Source: Sporichthyaceae bacterium
GTDB lineage: Bacteria > Actinomycetota > Actinomycetes > Sporichthyales > Sporichthyaceae
Direction: 5' to 3'
NCBI GenBank assembly: GCA_036269075.1
Contig: DATASX010000117.1
Span: forward strand, 124,001 to 188,000
DNA length: 64,000 nucleotides
The notes beneath the pieces are model-generated. The model was not told where the DNA came from. It saw nothing but the letters and a program-made list of their open reading frames with translations, and ran no database searches. Below, piece by piece: positions 7,583-17,022 of this stretch. The translations under genes were made by a program, and so were the position numbers. Numbering within the stretch: position 1 is the stretch's first letter; each line of letters opens with the position of its first letter.

Positions 7583-9623
7583 GCGGGTCCCAGAGCGGGC
7601 GACCCGGCCGGCCCTGCTCGGGGTTGGGCTCGTACGCCGGACGGTTGTCCGGCGGGTAGGTCCGCGGGGGTGTCGTGTCCTCGGAGACCCCGTTGGCCAG
7701 CGCGATCTCCTTCGGCGTCATGATCGGCGGCCGGTTGCTCGGGATGCGGACGTGCGAACCGGTCCAGGCCGGACGCTGGGGGACCCGACGCAGGTCGGTG
7801 AAGATCGTCGCGATCTCCTGCTTGTTCAGCGTCTCCTTCTCCAACAACTCCAGCACCAGCGCGTCGAGGACGTCGCGGTTGTCGACGAGGATCTGCCACG
7901 CCTCGTTGTGCGCATTCTCGATGAGCTTCTTGATCTCGGAGTCGACGATCGCGGCGACGTCCTCGGAGTAGTCGCGCTGGTGGCCCATGTCGCGGCCGAG
8001 GAAAACCTCGCCCTGCTCCTGCCCCAGCTTGATCGCGCCCAGGGTCTCGGTCATCCCGTACTGGGTGACCATCGCCCGGGCCAGGGCGGTGGCCTTCTCA
8101 ATGTCGTTCGCGGCACCGGTGGTCGGGTCGTGGAAGATCAGTTCCTCGGCCGCGCGACCGCCCATCATGTAGGCCAGCTGATCGAGCATCTCGTTACGGG
8201 TGGTCGAGTACTTGTCCTCGTCCGGCAGCACCATCGTGTAGCCCAGGGCCCGGCCGCGGGACAGGATCGTGATCTTGTGCACCGGGTCGGTCTGCGGCAA
8301 CGCCGCGGCCACCAGGGCGTGCCCACCCTCGTGGTAGGCGGTGATCTTCTTTTCCTTGTCGTTCATCAGCCGCGACGACTTCGCCGGCCCGGCGACTACG
8401 CGGTCGATGGCCTCGTCCAGTGCCTTGTTGTCGATCATCTTGCCGTCCTGCCGGGCGGTCAGCAGCGCCGCCTCGTTGAGGACGTTGGCCAGGTCGGCAC
8501 CGGTGAAGCCCGGGGTCCGGCGGGCGACGGCCATCAGGTCGACGTCGGTGGCGATCGGCTTGCCACGAGCGTGCACGCGCAGGATGTCGAAGCGACCGGC
8601 CAGGTCGGGACGCTCGACCGCAATCTGCCGGTCGAACCGGCCCGGGCGCAGCAGCGCCGGGTCGAGGATGTCCGGCCGGTTGGTGGCCGCGATCAGGATG
8701 ACGCCGCCCTTGACGTCGAAGCCGTCCATCTCGACGAGCAACTGGTTCAGGGTCTGCTCACGCTCGTCGTGGCCACCGCCGAGCCCGGCTCCACGGTGGC
8801 GACCTACAGCGTCGATCTCGTCGACGAACACGATCGCCGGGGCGTTGGCCTTGGCCTGCTCGAACAGGTCGCGGACCCGGGAGGCACCGACACCCACGAA
8901 CATCTCGACGAAGTCCGAGCCGGAGATCGAGTAGAAGGGCACGCCGGCCTCACCGGCCACCGCGCGGGCCAGCAGGGTCTTGCCGGTTCCCGGCGGGCCG
9001 TAGAGCAGGACGCCCTTGGGGATCTTGGCGCCCATGGCCTGGAACTTGCCGGGGGCCTCCAGGAACTCCTTGATCTCCTGGAGCTCCTCCACCGCCTCAT
9101 TCGCGCCGGCGACGTCCGCGAAAGTCGTCTTCGGGGTGTCCTTGGAGATCAACTTCGCCTTGGACTTGCCGAAGTTCATGACCCGTGAGCCGCCGCCCTG
9201 CATCTGATTCATCAGGAACAGGAAGACCACGACGATCAGCACGAACGGCAGCAGCGTGACCAGCAGCGAGACGAAGAAGTTCTGCTTCGGGTTGTCGACG
9301 TCGAAGCCGTCCGGGATCGAGCCGTCGTCGGACTTGGTCTGGAGCAGGTTCGCCAGGTCCTTGCCCTGGCCCTCGATGTAGGAGGCCTGGATCTTCTCGT
9401 TCTTGGAACCGGGCTTGAGCGTGACGCGGATCTTCATGTCCTCGCCACCGACCAGGGTCGCCTTCTGGACCTGGTTGTGCTCGATCGAGTTGACGACGGT
9501 CGCGGTGTCGACCTTCTTGTACCCGTTGGCCGCGTCCAGGACCCGGGACAGCAGGATCACCGCGACCACGGCCAGGACGATCCAGATCACCGGGCCACGC
9601 AGATAGCGCTTGACGTCCATCAT
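7572..9623 (-). CDS. ftsH: ATP-dependent zinc metalloprotease FtsH
   Basis: FtsH is the membrane-anchored AAA+ protease that degrades misfolded membrane proteins and some regulators. The product (about 683 residues) has an N-terminal helix at residues 8-25, a second helix at about 114-138, Walker A GPPGTGKT near 210, Walker B IVFVDEID, the second region of homology [21 protein letters not shown], and a zinc site HEGGH, where most homologues have HEAGH. A proline-rich tail of about 70 residues ends the protein. The start is one of two adjacent ATGs (9623 or 9620); an in-frame GTG at 9668 would add 15 residues. Its 3' end overlaps the convergent acyltransferase gene. Confidence 0.95.
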   Translation of the reverse strand: MMDVKRYLRGPVIWIVLAVVAVILLSRVLDAANGYKKVDTATVVNSIEHNQVQKATLVGGEDMKIRVTLKPGSKNEKIQASYIEGQGKDLANLLQTKSDDGSIPDGFDVDNPKQNFFVSLLVTLLPFVLIVVVFLFLMNQMQGGGSRVMNFGKSKAKLISKDTPKTTFADVAGANEAVEELQEIKEFLEAPGKFQAMGAKIPKGVLLYGPPGTGKTLLARAVAGEAGVPFYSISGSDFVEMFVGVGASRVRDLFEQAKANAPAIVFVDEIDAVGRHRGAGLGGGHDEREQTLNQLLVEMDGFDVKGGVILIAATNRPDILDPALLRPGRFDRQIAVERPDLAGRFDILRVHARGKPIATDVDLMAVARRTPGFTGADLANVLNEAALLTARQDGKMIDNKALDEAIDRVVAGPAKSSRLMNDKEKKITAYHEGGHALVAAALPQTDPVHKITILSRGRALGYTMVLPDEDKYSTTRNEMLDQLAYMMGGRAAEELIFHDPTTGAANDIEKATALARAMVTQYGMTETLGAIKLGQEQGEVFLGRDMGHQRDYSEDVAAIVDSEIKKLIENAHNEAWQILVDNRDVLDALVLELLEKETLNKQEIATIFTDLRRVPQRPAWTGSHVRIPSNRPPIMTPKEIALANGVSEDTTPPRTYPPDNRPAYEPNPEQGRPGRPLWDPPSA

Positions 9624-9710
9624 CGCGGGGCTCTGCGCCCCTGCCTCCTGACCCGTTGGTGCCCCCACGTCGGAGGTCGACGCGCCTGAGCGGCCGAGAT
9701 CCGCCCTGAA

Positions 9711-9740
9711 GCTATGACGGTACTACGACCTGCGCTTCAA
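9711..9740 (-). promoter_or_regulatory. Candidate ftsH promoter
   Basis: In the 146-bp gap between hpt and ftsH the minus strand holds TTGAAG (9740-9735) and CATAGC (9716-9711) separated by 18 bases, about 90 bases upstream of the ftsH ATG. The -35 match is fair and the -10 match is weak. The call rests on spacing and location only. Confidence 0.3.
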
Positions 9741-9769
9741 CGCCCTGCGCACGGTCTCCGCCGGTACGC

Positions 9770-10321
9770 TCAGTCGAAGGCCCGCTCGTCCAGGGTCGCC
9801 ACGAACGGCAGGTTCCGGTACTTCTCGCGGTAGTCCAGCCCGTACCCGACGACGAACTCGTTCGGTATGTCGAACCCCAGGTACTTCACCGGGACGTCGA
9901 CCTTGGTGGCCTCGGGCTTGCGCAGCATCGCGAACACCTCGAGGCTGGCCGGGCCGCGCGAGGACAGGTTCGCCAGCAGCCAGGACAGCGTCAGCCCGGA
10001 GTCGATGATGTCCTCGACGACCAGGACGTTGCGGCCGCTCAGGTCCAGGTCGAGGTCCTTGAGAATGCGCACCACGCCGGAGGACTTGGTCCCCGACCCG
10101 TAGGACGAGACAGCCATCCAGTCCATCTCGAGCGGGTGCGACAGTGCGCGGGCAAGATCGGCCATCACCATGACGGCGCCCTTGAGCACGCCGACGAGCA
10201 GCAGATCGCGGCCCGCATAGTCGATGTCGATCTGATCCGCCAACTCGGCCGTGCGAACGGCGATCTCCTCGGCGGAGACCAACACCTTCGCGATGTCGCC
10301 GGACAGGTCCTCGGCGTTCAC
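9770..10321 (-). CDS. hpt: Hypoxanthine phosphoribosyltransferase
   Basis: Hpt salvages hypoxanthine and guanine with PRPP to IMP and GMP. The 183-residue product shows VGVLKGAVMVMADLAR, the flexible-loop SSYGSGTKSSG, the PRPP-binding loop VLVVEDIIDSGLTL and the C-terminal KYLGFDIPNEFVVGYGLDY. The GTG at 10321 is chosen because GAAGG stands 7 bases upstream, the resulting length fits the family, and the codon overlaps the stop of a 26-codon upstream frame (GTGA). A longer start, ATG at 10408, would overlap the end of tilS and add an Arg-rich tail unlike homologues. Order tilS-hpt-ftsH is conserved in actinobacteria. Confidence 0.93.
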   Translation of the reverse strand: MNAEDLSGDIAKVLVSAEEIAVRTAELADQIDIDYAGRDLLLVGVLKGAVMVMADLARALSHPLEMDWMAVSSYGSGTKSSGVVRILKDLDLDLSGRNVLVVEDIIDSGLTLSWLLANLSSRGPASLEVFAMLRKPEATKVDVPVKYLGFDIPNEFVVGYGLDYREKYRNLPFVATLDERAFD

Positions 10322-10398
10322 CGGCGTGCCTTCGTCCGTCGGTCCTGCGTCGACGCTGGCGGGCACTGTGACATTGGCTCGCTCGCAGGCTCGCTCAC
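10318..10398 (-). CDS. Putative 26-residue leader peptide, copy 1 (upstream of hpt)
   Basis: Between tilS and hpt a frame of 26 codons starts with GTG at 10398, which overlaps the tilS TGA, and stops with TGA at 10320-10318, which overlaps the hpt GTG. Both junctions are GTGA. The peptide begins [14 protein letters not shown] and ends [12 protein letters not shown]. The first 14 residues are identical to those of a second 26-codon frame upstream of pta at 37667-37747; the DNA differs only at two third positions, both synonymous. This pattern suggests a translated, translationally coupling leader. A non-coding repeat is the alternative. I know of no named family. Confidence 0.5.
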   Translation of the reverse strand: MSEPASEPMSQCPPASTQDRRTKARR

Positions 10399-10400
10399 GG
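10357..10400. repeat. 44-bp dispersed repeat, copy 1
   Basis: This segment matches 37706-37749 at 42 of 44 positions in the same orientation relative to the downstream gene. Read on the minus strand it starts CCGTGAGCGAGCCTGCGAG, continues through CCAATGTCACAGTGCCCG and includes the tilS stop codon. It covers the conserved part of the leader frame described at 10318-10398. Confidence 0.85.
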
Positions 10401-11390
10401 GCTCTCATTCGTCGGGGGCGGAACAGTCGTGGGGCGGAACAGCACGAGCGTCCCACACGACCGTTTGGCCCGCAGGCCGCCGGGTAGATGCAGCGGCCCG
10501 ACGACGCCGCCGACGCACAGCCGGGCCAGCGCGGCGACGTGCCCGGCGGACAACGCCCCGGCCGGGCACCCGGCAGCCACCGCGGTTCGCCGCAGCACCC
10601 GGGTCCGGATCGCCTCGGGCAACCCGGCGAGCTCGGCCAGGTCCAGGCCGCCCTCGCGGCGGCAGCGTTCGGCAGCCGCTACGGCGACGGCGTCCAGCGC
10701 GTCGGCGTCGGCCCGCAGCAGCGCGGCGGTGCGGGCCAGGGCGGCGGCCACCCCAGGGCCGAGCGCTTCCTCCAGCGCGGGCAACGCGGCCGAGCGCACC
10801 CGGGCCCGGGAGAAGGCCGGGTCGCTGTTGTGCGGGTCCTCCCAGGCGGTCAACCCGGCCTCGTGACAGGCCCGGCGGACGACGTCGCGCGGCAGGCCGA
10901 GGAAAGGCCGCCGGTAGCGGCCGACGACCGGTGCCATCCCGGCCAGGGAGCGGGGCCCGGAGCCGCGGGCCAGCCCGAGCAGAACGGTCTCAGCCTGGTC
11001 GTCGGCGGTGTGCCCGAGCAGCACCGCGGCCGCACCGTACGCATCGGCGGCGGCATCCAGTGCCCGGTAGCGGGCGACGCGGGCGGCCGCCTCCGGACCC
11101 CCGGCCGTCCCGACCGTGACCCGCACTGCCTCGACCGGGTCCAGCCCGAGGCCACGAAGTTGCTCGGCGACGTGTCCGGCCCGGTCCGCCGAACCGTCCT
11201 GCAGCCCGTGGTCGACGGTCACCGCCCCGACGCGCAGGCCCGAACGAGTGCCGACGAAGGCAGCGGCGGCGGCGAGAGCGAGTGAGTCCGCTCCCCCGCT
11301 GCACGCCACCAGGACAGTTTCGCCTGCCAGCTCGGCCAGGGCGCCACGGACTGCCGAGCGGGTCGTCGCGACCGCGGGGTGCGGCCCCAC
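10395..11390 (-). CDS. tilS: tRNA(Ile)-lysidine synthase
   Basis: TilS attaches lysine to C34 of the CAU-anticodon tRNA-Ile so that it reads AUA. The 331-residue product has the PP-loop motif [13 protein letters not shown] at about 28-40, [22 protein letters not shown] and WEDPHNSD, all typical of the N-type TilS catalytic domain, followed by the helical TilS domain. The start is GTG at 11390 with GGACG upstream. Its TGA overlaps the GTG of the leader frame, which in turn overlaps hpt, so tilS-leader-hpt appear to be one translational chain. The upstream metalloprotease ends only 11 bases before it. Confidence 0.93.
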   Translation of the reverse strand: MGPHPAVATTRSAVRGALAELAGETVLVACSGGADSLALAAAAAFVGTRSGLRVGAVTVDHGLQDGSADRAGHVAEQLRGLGLDPVEAVRVTVGTAGGPEAAARVARYRALDAAADAYGAAAVLLGHTADDQAETVLLGLARGSGPRSLAGMAPVVGRYRRPFLGLPRDVVRRACHEAGLTAWEDPHNSDPAFSRARVRSAALPALEEALGPGVAAALARTAALLRADADALDAVAVAAAERCRREGGLDLAELAGLPEAIRTRVLRRTAVAAGCPAGALSAGHVAALARLCVGGVVGPLHLPGGLRAKRSCGTLVLFRPTTVPPPTNESP

Positions 11391-11401
11391 GGCGTCCGCC
11401 G

Positions 11402-12526
11402 TTACCGGGGCTCGGGGGCCGCGGCGACCGGCTGCACCCGGCGCACCCCACCGTGCACTCGGGCCACCCAGGCCGCCGGCTCGTGCACCTCGGCGAGCGT
11501 GGGCAGGTTCTGTGGAACGGCCCAGATCTGGTTGAACCCGGTCATGCCGACCTGCGCGACGACCGCCGAGACGAACGCCTCGCCGTCGCGGTACTGCCGC
11601 ATCTTGGCCTCCAGGCCGAGCAGCCGGCGCAGCATCGAGTCGAGGCTGGAGCTGCCGGCCCGGCGTGCGTTGAATGCGAGGCGGATCGCCTCGACGGTTG
11701 GCACCACGGTAGGGCCGACGCCGTCCATCACGAACTCGGCGTGGCCCTCGAGCAGGCTCATCACCGCGGTCAGCTGGTCGAGGAGCTCACGCTGCTCGGG
11801 GCTGGTGAGCAGGTCGATGAGACTGACGCTGCCCCTGCCGCGCACGATGTCGCCGGCCGCGCGACTGACGTTGTTGGCCCAGGTGAGCATGACCCCGGGG
11901 TCGACCTCGGTGGCCAGCAGGAACTTCCGGATCAGGCCCGCGATGTGCTCCCGCATCCACGGCACGGCGGTGAACTGGACCCGATGGGTCTCTTCGTGCA
12001 GGCACACCCAGCGGCGGAAGTCGTCCGGACGCAGCTTCATGTCCCGCTCGGCCGCGACCACGTTCGGCGCCACCAACAGGAGCGTGCCCCGGCCCGCCGC
12101 CCCGATCGAGGGCAGGAACGGCTCGAACTGCCCGAGCACCCGGGAGCCCACGAACGAGAGCAGGAACCCGACCTCGAGCGCGCTGACCCGGCGGCCGACC
12201 GCGCCGATCGCTCCCGAGATCTGGTTGGTCCGGGTCGCCGCGATCTTGTCCATCAGCGGCTGGACCTGGTTGGCGAAGCCCTCGACGTTGACCTCGACCC
12301 AACGCTGCCGGTCGACGACCAGGGTCGGCGGGCCCGGGTCAGGCGCGGTGAGGCCGGTGAACTCCTGGACGTGCCCGACCGACTCGGCGGCGAATCGCCG
12401 CAGTTGGTCGACCACCTCGATGGCCTCGAACGTCGACACGACCGGCGACCTGGCCACGAGTTTGCGGCCGATCTGCGCGGCCAGATCCCAGTCGACGACT
12501 TCGTTCTTCCCCGGCTCGCTCCCCAT
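11402..12526 (-). CDS. Zinc-dependent metalloprotease, DUF2342 family
   Basis: The 374-residue product carries the gluzincin-like motif HEETH (in [13 protein letters not shown]) and a downstream [10 protein letters not shown] segment that supplies a further acidic ligand, as in the DUF2342 family once labelled 'coenzyme F420 biosynthesis associated'. It has no signal peptide. The substrate is unknown. In actinobacteria it is regularly found next to tilS and dacB, exactly as here. The ATG at 12526 begins [16 protein letters not shown], the normal family N-terminus. Confidence 0.9.
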   Translation of the reverse strand: MGSEPGKNEVVDWDLAAQIGRKLVARSPVVSTFEAIEVVDQLRRFAAESVGHVQEFTGLTAPDPGPPTLVVDRQRWVEVNVEGFANQVQPLMDKIAATRTNQISGAIGAVGRRVSALEVGFLLSFVGSRVLGQFEPFLPSIGAAGRGTLLLVAPNVVAAERDMKLRPDDFRRWVCLHEETHRVQFTAVPWMREHIAGLIRKFLLATEVDPGVMLTWANNVSRAAGDIVRGRGSVSLIDLLTSPEQRELLDQLTAVMSLLEGHAEFVMDGVGPTVVPTVEAIRLAFNARRAGSSSLDSMLRRLLGLEAKMRQYRDGEAFVSAVVAQVGMTGFNQIWAVPQNLPTLAEVHEPAAWVARVHGGVRRVQPVAAAPEPR

Positions 12527-12624
12527 GGCCCCACCCTACGCAGACCCCTTGGCCTCAGGGCGCTTCCGTCACCCGATCCGCCCCGTGCAGATACCCACCT
12601 GCAGAGGGGGGCGGGCCCGGGACG

Positions 12625-14109
12625 TCAGCGGCAGCCGCAGGTAAGAAGCGCGGCGGCGATGCGTTCGATGGCCACCCGGGCAGCCAGGCCGAATCCGGGG
12701 GCCACTTGATCGGCGACGGCGTCGAAGGTGAGCAGGCGCCCGTCGGCGTCGGGCAGGATCCCGGCCAGCGACACCACGCCCTGCAGGCTGCCGCTCTTGG
12801 CGCGCAGGATGCCCCGCGCGGCCCGGGACTGGCTGTCGACGAAGTGCGGACCAAGCGTCCCGTTCACCCCGGCAGCGGCCAGTCCGGCCACCAGCACCCG
12901 CAGGGCCGGATTCGGCGCGACGCCGGGCGGCGCGGCGGGACACGGGCCGGAGGGCAGGGACTCGCAGGCCGGCCCGCCGGCAGCGGTTGCGATGACCTGG
13001 GCCAGCACGCGGGGCGGGATGCGGTCCTGCCGCGACAACCCACTGCCGTCGTAGGTGGTCACCCCGGTGAGGTCGACGCCGAGCTTGCTCACCTCGGTGC
13101 GGACCGCGGCGGCACCGTCGGTGAAAGTCCCGGGCCGCCCGTCGTGGATGGCGACCTGGCGGGCCATCGCCTCGGCGACGTCGTTGTCGCTGTTCTCCAG
13201 CATCTCCTCGAGCATCGCCGACAGCGGCGCCGAGGCGACGTCGCCGATCGTGGGGGCACCCGGCGTCGCGGTCGCCGGGGCGGGCTTGTCCAGCACGGTG
13301 ATCCCGGACGCGGTCAGCTCGTTCACGAACAGCGCCGCGGACCGGGCGGCCGGGTCGGCGACCCGGCCCTCCTGCAGCGGGTCCGCGCGGCCCGCGTCGA
13401 CGGCCAGCGACACGACCGAGCCGACCACGTCGTGGGTGTAGCTCTTCGCCCACTCCGGGGCGGCGGCCGGGCCGCTGAACAACGAGGTGTCGTAGCGCAG
13501 CCGGACCCGGTCGATCCCGGCGTTGTGCAGGGCCTGGACGGTCTGGATCCCCAGGTCGTCCAGGTGCGCCCGGGGCGGGTACGGGTACAGGTCGTCGCTG
13601 CCGGTGGCCACCGAGGTCAGCAGCGGGTCGCCGCCGCCGACCAGCACGATCGTGCGCTCGGGTGGCGCGCTGGGGGTGGGCGCGACGGTCGCCGGTGTTG
13701 GCGTCGGCTCCGGCGCCGAGGGCTCCAGCACCACCCGGGTGTGCAACCGGGCCTCCGGGCCGAGCGTGGCCAGCGTCGCGGCGGCGGTCATCAGCTTCGT
13801 GGTCGAGGCCGGGGTGAAACCCTCGTCGCCGCCCTGGCTGAACAGCGGGGTGCCGGTGCCCGCGTCGACGATCTCCAGCCCGACGTGGGGACCGAGCGCG
13901 CTGTTCGTGAGCAGCTTCGCCAGCCGGGCGGCCAGGCCGGTCGAGGTCGGTTCGGCGCCCTGCGCGGCGAAGATCGGGCTCAGTTCGGTCGCGGTCGTGA
14001 CCGTTGCCGGACCTGGCGTCGGGGTCGGGCCGGCCGCCGCCGGCGGGGCGACCGCGACCACCAGCAGCGCAACGCCGCACACCGCCGATCGCCCCCGCAC
14101 GTCCGGCAC
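12625..14109 (-). CDS. dacB: D-alanyl-D-alanine carboxypeptidase/endopeptidase (PBP4 family)
   Basis: This exported class C penicillin-binding protein trims peptidoglycan cross-links. After an N-terminal hydrophobic segment ([16 protein letters not shown]) the S-x-x-K nucleophile motif appears as TPASTTKLM, the second motif as [11 protein letters not shown] (S-D-N), and the third as AKSGSL, i.e. K-S-G in place of the common K-T-G. A large insert between motifs 1 and 2 is typical of PBP4. A Pro/Thr-rich stretch ([21 protein letters not shown]) lies after motif 1. GTG at 14109 is the likely start; another GTG at 14100 is possible. It is divergent from ppa with a strong inverted repeat between them. 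Confidence 0.9.
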   Translation of the reverse strand: MPDVRGRSAVCGVALLVVAVAPPAAAGPTPTPGPATVTTATELSPIFAAQGAEPTSTGLAARLAKLLTNSALGPHVGLEIVDAGTGTPLFSQGGDEGFTPASTTKLMTAAATLATLGPEARLHTRVVLEPSAPEPTPTPATVAPTPSAPPERTIVLVGGGDPLLTSVATGSDDLYPYPPRAHLDDLGIQTVQALHNAGIDRVRLRYDTSLFSGPAAAPEWAKSYTHDVVGSVVSLAVDAGRADPLQEGRVADPAARSAALFVNELTASGITVLDKPAPATATPGAPTIGDVASAPLSAMLEEMLENSDNDVAEAMARQVAIHDGRPGTFTDGAAAVRTEVSKLGVDLTGVTTYDGSGLSRQDRIPPRVLAQVIATAAGGPACESLPSGPCPAAPPGVAPNPALRVLVAGLAAAGVNGTLGPHFVDSQSRAARGILRAKSGSLQGVVSLAGILPDADGRLLTFDAVADQVAPGFGLAARVAIERIAAALLTCGCR

Positions 14110-14136
14110 CCTAGCGACAGCTCCCCCCAATTCCGC

Positions 14137-14196
14137 ACTTCTGCTGCCTGCCGCACCTGTCGAGCCGCTCCGAAAGGTGGGACAGGCAGCAGAAGT
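14137..14196. promoter_or_regulatory. Large inverted repeat between dacB and ppa
   Basis: Perfect 14-bp arms ACTTCTGCTGCCTG (14137-14150) and its complement (14183-14196) enclose concentric inner complements CACCT/AGGTG (14154-14158 and 14175-14179) and TCG/CGA (14160-14162 and 14171-14173). The structure lies 28 bp upstream of dacB and 88 bp upstream of ppa. It could be a leader hairpin of either transcript or a regulator-binding dyad; there is no T-run to make it a normal terminator. Confidence 0.75.
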
Positions 14197-14283
14197 CGAC
14201 GAGTTGGGACGGTGGAGAATGGGGCGACCAGTCGCGCGGCCGGTGCCGTCGCGAGCTCTGTCCAGACGAGGTGCCCAACTGTC

Positions 14284-14808
14284 GTGCAAACGCCCCTGCA
14301 GTTCGACGTCACGATCGAGATCCCCAAGGGCCACCGCAACAAGTACGAGGTGGACCACGAAACCGGACGCATCCGGCTGGACCGGATGCTGTTCACCTCG
14401 ACCCGCTATCCCGCCGACTACGGCTTCGTGGAGGGCACCCTGGGTGAGGACGGCGACCCGCTGGACGCCCTGGTCCTGCTGGAGGAACCCACTTTCCCCG
14501 GTTGCCTCATCCTCTGCCGCGCGGTCGGCATGTTCCGGATGACCGACGAGAAGGGCGGCGACGACAAGGTGCTCTGCGTGCCGGCCAACGACCCGCGCAT
14601 GGAGCACATCCGCGACATCCACCATCTGCCGGAATTCGACCGGTTGGAGATCCAGCACTTCTTCGAGGTCTACAAGGACCTCGAGCCGGGCAAGTCGGTC
14701 GAGGGCGCCACCTGGGTGGACCGGGCGGCCGCTGAGGCCGAGATCAAGGCCTCCCGGCTGCGGCTGACCTCCGGCGACGGCTCGCACGCCGGGACCGACG
14801 GGCACTAG
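14284..14808 (+). CDS. ppa: Inorganic pyrophosphatase
   Basis: This family I soluble enzyme hydrolyses pyrophosphate to phosphate and so drives biosynthetic reactions. The 174-residue product shows [44 protein letters not shown], the metal-binding [11 protein letters not shown] (D-x-D-P-x-D) and [11 protein letters not shown]. The GTG at 14284 gives the normal family N-terminus [14 protein letters not shown]. Divergence from dacB is the usual actinobacterial layout. Confidence 0.95.
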   Translation: MQTPLQFDVTIEIPKGHRNKYEVDHETGRIRLDRMLFTSTRYPADYGFVEGTLGEDGDPLDALVLLEEPTFPGCLILCRAVGMFRMTDEKGGDDKVLCVPANDPRMEHIRDIHHLPEFDRLEIQHFFEVYKDLEPGKSVEGATWVDRAAAEAEIKASRLRLTSGDGSHAGTDGH

Positions 14809-15123
14809 CCGATGGCGCCGAGGGCGTGGGAGGACGTCGCGGGGTCACCGGGCCCGGCGGTGTGCTGTCGCCCTTGCCCGGACGCTCCCGGTTCGCCCGG
14901 TACGGCCCGTCCCGCCCGGAGCCGACCTTTACGTGACTGTTCGTCACATCCGATCCCGGGTTGGCTTCCTGCGCTGAGCGTGCGGAGCCCGGCGGCCGCG
15001 TTACTGTGATCCCTGGCGTCAACAGCCTGCAATCGGCTCGGCACTTCATTAAATTGACTGTGAGTCAGTTTGGACCTCGTGGAATCGTCGTGTCGCCGGA
15101 TGATCAGCCCGTAAGTTGATCGT
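14809..15123. other. Intergenic region, 315 bp, with a TGAC-N5-GTCA dyad
   Basis: No gene is supported here. At 15055-15067 is TGACTGTGAGTCA, an inverted repeat with 5-bp arms TGACT/AGTCA. A hexamer TAAGTT at 15112-15117 lies 6 bases before the lipoprotein GTG and could be the -10 box of a leaderless transcript. The stretch 14840-15000 is otherwise featureless. Confidence 0.5.
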
Positions 15124-16314
15124 GTGACTCTCAAACTTCGCCGCCACAGCACCACAGCCGGTGTGCTCGGCCTCGCCGTGGTCACCTTGCTGCTCGCCGG
15201 GTGCTCCAGTTCCTCCTCCTCGTCGCAGGCCCCCGCGGGCTCCGGGTCCGCGAGCACGCCGAGCGACACCGCCTCGGCCCCGCCGACCGACTCCACGCCT
15301 GTGGTCGGCTCGCCGAGCTTCACCTCGTACTCGATCCCGACCGCCTCGGCCACGCCTGGCGAGATCACCGTCGGGCCGGACGGCAACCTCTGGTTCGTCG
15401 AGAACGACGGCAACAAGATAGGCACGGTCACGCCCACCGGGACCGTGAAGGAGTTCGCTGTCCCCACCGCGTCGGCCGGCCCCTCGGGCATCACCACCGG
15501 GCCGGACGGCAACCTGTGGTTCACCGAGGGCGACGGGAACAAGATCGGCCAGATCACGCCCGCCGGGGTCATCAAGGAATTCGTCCTGCCGACCAACTGC
15601 GGCGGCGACGGGTGCACCCCTGACGGCATCACCACCGGGCCGGACGGGAACCTGTGGTTCACCGAGAACGACGGGGACAAGATCGGCCAGATCACCACCT
15701 CGGGAACCATCAAGGAATTCTCGCTGCCGAACTGCGGCAGCGACGGGTGCAGCCCGGCCTCGATCACCACCGGCCCGGACAAGAACCTCTGGTTCACCGA
15801 GGAGGACGGCAACAAGATCGGCCAGATCACCACCTCGGGAACCATCAAGGACTTCGCGGTGCCGACGGCCAAGTCGAGCCCGGAGGGGATCATCACCGGG
15901 CCGGACGGCAACCTGTGGTTCACCGAGGGCGCCGGGAACAAGATCGGTCAGATCACGCCGACCGGGACCATCAAGGAGTTCGCGGTTTCGGACGCCAATG
16001 CCGCCCTCGGCGACATCGTCACCGGGCCGGACGGCAACCTGTGGGCCGCCCAGGGTGACGGCAAGATCGACGAGATCACCCCGGCCGGTGTGGTCAAGGC
16101 GTTCCCGACCCCCAGCAGCACCAGCGTCGTCGCGGGCCTGACCGTAGGCCCGGACCACAACCTGTGGTTCACCGAGGACACCGCGGACAAGGTCGCCAAG
16201 GGCGTGATCGGAGCCGGCGGGGCAACCGTCGCCGGCACATCCAGCCCGGAGCCGTCGGCCTCGCCGGCCGCCTCGGCTACCACATCGGCCAAGCCCAAGG
16301 CGACCACTGGTTGA
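15124..16314 (+). CDS. Beta-propeller lipoprotein, virginiamycin B lyase (Vgb)-like repeats
   Basis: The 396-residue product has a type II signal peptide with lipobox LLLAGCSS, a Ser/Ala-rich linker, then seven repeats of the type GPDGNLWFTE...GNKIGQITPxGxIKEF, as in Vgb-like/streptogramin lyase and SMP-30-type propellers. The last repeats diverge (GPDGNLWAAQ, GPDHNLWFTE) and an Ala/Ser/Thr-rich tail follows. Such proteins are probably lipid-anchored on the outer face of the membrane. The lyase activity of true Vgb is not implied; most Vgb-like proteins are uncharacterised. The start is GTG at 15124, with no clear Shine-Dalgarno sequence. Confidence 0.85.
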   Translation: MTLKLRRHSTTAGVLGLAVVTLLLAGCSSSSSSSQAPAGSGSASTPSDTASAPPTDSTPVVGSPSFTSYSIPTASATPGEITVGPDGNLWFVENDGNKIGTVTPTGTVKEFAVPTASAGPSGITTGPDGNLWFTEGDGNKIGQITPAGVIKEFVLPTNCGGDGCTPDGITTGPDGNLWFTENDGDKIGQITTSGTIKEFSLPNCGSDGCSPASITTGPDKNLWFTEEDGNKIGQITTSGTIKDFAVPTAKSSPEGIITGPDGNLWFTEGAGNKIGQITPTGTIKEFAVSDANAALGDIVTGPDGNLWAAQGDGKIDEITPAGVVKAFPTPSSTSVVAGLTVGPDHNLWFTEDTADKVAKGVIGAGGATVAGTSSPEPSASPAASATTSAKPKATTG

Positions 16315-16325
16315 TCCGGCGCGAC

Positions 16326-16369
16326 GAAGCCCCCGGGACACGTCGAATGGCGCCCTACCCGGGGGCTTC
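16326..16369 (+). terminator. Hairpin terminator after the propeller lipoprotein
   Basis: GAAGCCCCCGGG at 16326-16337 pairs perfectly with CCCGGGGGCTTC at 16358-16369. It starts 12 bases after the lipoprotein stop. There is no T-run, as is common in high-GC actinobacteria. The remaining 242 bp to the next gene show no other feature. Confidence 0.75.
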
Positions 16370-16611
16370 TGGTGCCGTGCGGCAGCCGCCCGGGCCGGAA
16401 AGCCGGCCTTCGGGGCAGCTACCTCACCGGCGCGCCCGCCGCCGCCTGCGTCGTGGCCGGTTGGGCGACCGCCGTCCAGGTCGCCCGACGGCCGCGGTGA
16501 GCTTCGGGCCAGGCTACCTCCGGGAGCCGAATCACAGCGGCCCCACAGCGGCCGATCGTCCGACCTGGCATCGGCTCGCTACGAACGGCCACGTGAGACA
16601 CCCTCTTGGGC

Positions 16612-17019
16612 ATGGACGTTCTGAGCAGCCGTGTGCTCCTGCATCCCACCGACCATCACCGGTCGGTGGCCTTCTACCGCGACATCATCGGCCTGGCCGT
16701 GGCCCGGGAGTTCGGCCCGTCCGACGCCCCGGGGACGGTTTTCTTCCTGGGCAACGGGCTGCTCGAGGTGTCCGCGGCGGTGGAGCAGGCGGCCCGGCCA
16801 GGCGTAGCGCTGTGGTTGCAGGTGCGGGACGTCGCCGCCGAGCACCAGCGGCTGGCCGCGCTCGGGGTACCGGTGCGCCGGGAGCCACGTCTGGAGCCGT
16901 GGGGGCTGATCGAGTGCTGGATCGCCGACCCGGACGAGCTCGCGATCGTGCTGGTCGAGGTGCCGGCCGACCACCCACTGCGCCGTGACCTGCGTCCGAG
17001 TACGCCGACGGGCCGGTGA
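16612..17019 (+). CDS. VOC (glyoxalase/dioxygenase-fold) protein
   Basis: A 135-residue single VOC domain: it opens SSRVLLHPTDHHRSVAFYRDIIGLAV, with the first metal-ligand-type His, and ends WGLIECWIADPDELAIVLVEVP, with a Glu where the family places the last ligand. It may bind a divalent metal and a small ligand; resistance proteins and glyoxalases share the fold, so no substrate is given. ATG at 16612 is preferred to an in-frame TTG six bases earlier. It is convergent with the MmpL gene, with only 3 bases between the stops. Confidence 0.8.
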   Translation: MDVLSSRVLLHPTDHHRSVAFYRDIIGLAVAREFGPSDAPGTVFFLGNGLLEVSAAVEQAARPGVALWLQVRDVAAEHQRLAALGVPVRREPRLEPWGLIECWIADPDELAIVLVEVPADHPLRRDLRPSTPTGR

Positions 17020-17022
17020 GCG

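Noticed and set aside
7398-9188. Long plus-strand frame over ftsH
   Set aside because: Antisense to a highly conserved gene and without recognisable domains.
10322-10408. Longer hpt start at ATG 10408 ([12 protein letters not shown]...)
   Set aside because: It would read the dispersed repeat in a frame that has a stop in the second copy, overlaps tilS and gives an Arg-rich tail absent from the family. GTG 10321 has a ribosome site.
12706-14283. Upstream in-frame extension of ppa
   Set aside because: Antisense to dacB; the pyrophosphatase domain begins at GTG 14284.
15124-16314. Apparent tandem DNA repeats in the lipoprotein gene
   Set aside because: They are the coding repeats of a beta-propeller, not a CRISPR or other DNA repeat array.
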